Source of the DNA: Mycteria americana
Lineage: Eukaryota > Chordata > Aves > Ciconiiformes > Ciconiidae
DNA: 64,000 bases
Direction of reading: 5' to 3'
Assembly (NCBI RefSeq): GCF_035582795.1
Contig: NC_134365.1
Coordinates: forward strand, 134,753,077-134,817,076
Below the pieces are notes generated by a model, which saw nothing but the letters and a program-made list of their open reading frames with translations, was not told the DNA's origin and ran no database searches. Numbering within the stretch: position 1 is the stretch's first letter; each line of letters begins with the position of its first letter. Positions 62,251 through 64,000 of the stretch are shown here, piece after piece. The position numbers were made by a program, and so were the translations under genes.

Positions 62251-64000
62251 ATTTTCCAGAGAAACACTGAAGGTGGTGGTACTGCTGCTCTCAATGGCTC
62301 TCAGTAGGCGGGAATGAGATTATACACGAATCTCCCCTCCCTCACCCTTCTGCTAAAGGCTTTGATTGATTTCCTGTAGGTGTTGGTGAAACCCTTGGCA
62401 CCATAAAGCATCTGAGGTACTTGATTAGATATACAGCTGAGCTTAAAACATATTTTATTTTTTTAAATTGGTGGATGTGTATGCGAGTCATGCTATTACA
62501 GCAGGGCTGTCTCCTTAAGGAAGAATAAGGCCTCAGGTAATGCCTTATTTAAGTAGAAAATGTGGCCTAATGGGATTTGCAGATGACCTCAGAACAGCAG
62601 CCAGCACAGCAGGTTGTTTTTCACCCTCACTTGGCTGCTGAGTCATGGGTTGCATCTCCCCGGCTGCCCTCTTTCTGTCACAGGTAGCTGTTTCCACATC
62701 CTGCTAAAAAGAAGGGTCTCTTCTCTGAGGCAGTGATTTTGTCCCCTGCCCCCCGCCAAGCCTGAACAACTCTGTAACCCTGGAGCAGAAATAAAACTGC
62801 ATAAACTCTGCAGCACACAGGATCTAAATTCAGAACGGTGTCTTCCAAATACAAGAATACACAGGTACTAAATTTTGTAAGAATGAAGCTTCTGCTGTGT
62901 GTTCAAGTGAATGCAAAGCCATTTGCATTAAATTCAGGAGATAAAGAATACATCAGTCTAGTAAATGGCATGTTATTATTTTTCATTATTCTGCCTTCCA
63001 CAAGGAAGAGTTTCTGAACTTTTTGTACTCTGCCCTCGCTTCTTAAAATGCTGTAAATATTTGTATCTACTTTTGCATTTTCTCGGGAGAGGGAGCTGGA
63101 GGTTGTGGCTGGGTGGGTGAAACTCTGAGAGGTCAGGAATGGTTTGGGTTGTTGGCATTCAGGAAAAAGCTCGTGGCATTTCTTACACTGTGCTGTCATT
63201 TGTTGTTGAAAAGAGCATGCCCTGAGCTCCATGATGTACTAAGTGTAACCACCTCCTGGCTCCGTTGGGCTATTCATCTTTCCGTATTTCCCTCTTATAA
63301 ACCAAGATCCGAAGAGCAATAAGTAAGAGCATCAGGCACTCGAGTGAAAAGTGACCAGAGAGTAACAGTTAACGTTGGTATTTACATGGATCAAGAGATG
63401 ATCGGTCCGTGTAAACTGACGATTCAGGAAGATGGTACTGAATTAGGGCCATGCAGAAGGTCACCGTTGCAACCCAGCTGGCTAACACATCGCTTTCTGG
63501 ACACAGAGAATCTCTAGGCACACGTTTCTCATAAATCTGCTCTAAATATATGGAATAACCTCTAGTAATTTTCAGTGGAGGTTCCTGCGCTTCTGTGACT
63601 CCCTTTCCCTGTAAAAGCTCAAGCCACTGGAAGCTTGCATGGTTTTCCCCTTTCAGTGAGGTACCAGAAGAACCAGTGATTGCACCGGGGACTATAAGCG
63701 CAAGGATAGTACAACACAGTCAGTCATAAATTTTGTCACCCACTGTGCTAAGGTCAGATTTTTCAATGGTTGATGCTCTCCTTTCAGGCCCCTTTGTGCT
63801 TTGCCAGTGCCTCCTAACGCCACCCAGACTCATCCTGTCGTCTTCAGACTCCTTGTCCTGACTGACGGACACTGCCGCCGCCCTGATGGCATTCTCTGTT
63901 TTTCCGCTATCCTCTTTGCTGTTTGCTACCTTTACAGCTTAGTGACGCGCTTTCCTTCGCCTTGCAACTCCTCTCGTGCATGCCCACTCCTCTTCTTGCA

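Larger units (their letters stand above)
59741..64000 (-). other. CNKSR2: CNKSR2 intron sequence (partial)
   Basis: The rest of the window lies upstream of the recognised CNKSR2 exons and should be intron of that gene. It contains a TTTA microsatellite (about 59948-59966), two GC/CpG-rich patches (60.17-60.41 and about 61.69-62.25 kb) and unassigned ORFs. No exon could be assigned with confidence, and no transposable element was recognised. Confidence 0.65.

Noticed and set aside
63723-63938. 72-codon open minus-strand frame with protein-like charged sequence (includes QDKESEDDRMSLGG)
   Set aside because: The upstream boundary is purine-rich with no pyrimidine tract and no good donor follows, so I cannot support it as an exon, although the composition is suggestive.

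Overview
The window is bird genomic DNA. It carries several CR1 LINE fragments ending in the ATTCTATG-type 3' repeat and a solo LTR of a retroviral family very common in birds. Its unique sequence contains three vertebrate genes in the order SMPX - KLHL34 - CNKSR2. The same order and relative orientation occur at human Xp22.12, a segment that is autosomal (chromosome 1 type) in birds. The exact species cannot be read from the sequence.

Layout. SMPX (plus strand) enters from the left. Its last coding exon is at 838-991 and contains the stop codon. A non-coding last exon is recognisable at about 30474-30675, so positions 992-30473 are one large intron. That intron holds a 5'-truncated CR1 with a 256-codon open reverse-transcriptase remnant (about 1710-2735), older CR1 scraps (6.7, 24.0 and 27.2 kb), a solo LTR (27689-28255), an orphan CpG-rich island with a (GGC)8 run (about 15.05-15.8 kb) and a GC-rich islet (about 29.97-30.18 kb). 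Positions 30.7-49.8 kb are intergenic, with one more CR1 (about 35045-35625), a decayed CR1 (38.64-38.85 kb) and an A24 tract.

KLHL34 (plus strand) is a complete 595-residue BTB-BACK-Kelch gene with an uninterrupted coding region at 50360-52147. A possible 141-base intron lies in its 5' leader. Its 3' end faces that of CNKSR2 (minus strand). The terminal coding exon of CNKSR2 (55642-55857), ending in the PDZ ligand ETHV, and the preceding exon (59029-59225) are clear. A possible 63-codon cassette exon lies at 59552-59740. The first canonical poly(A) signals of the two convergent genes suggest that their 3' ends overlap by roughly 90 bases. A 117-base almost pure purine tract lies in the inferred CNKSR2 3' UTR.

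The three genes do not form a pathway. SMPX is a small striated-muscle protein, KLHL34 a putative cullin-3 adaptor, and CNKSR2 a synaptic scaffold of the Ras/MAPK pathway. No bacterial-type operon, CRISPR array, tRNA or rRNA was recognised. Nothing here looks like a wholly new biological system. The most interesting leads are the candidate cassette exon, the orphan CpG island, the tail-to-tail overlap and an unidentified 151-codon ORF at 24820-25275.
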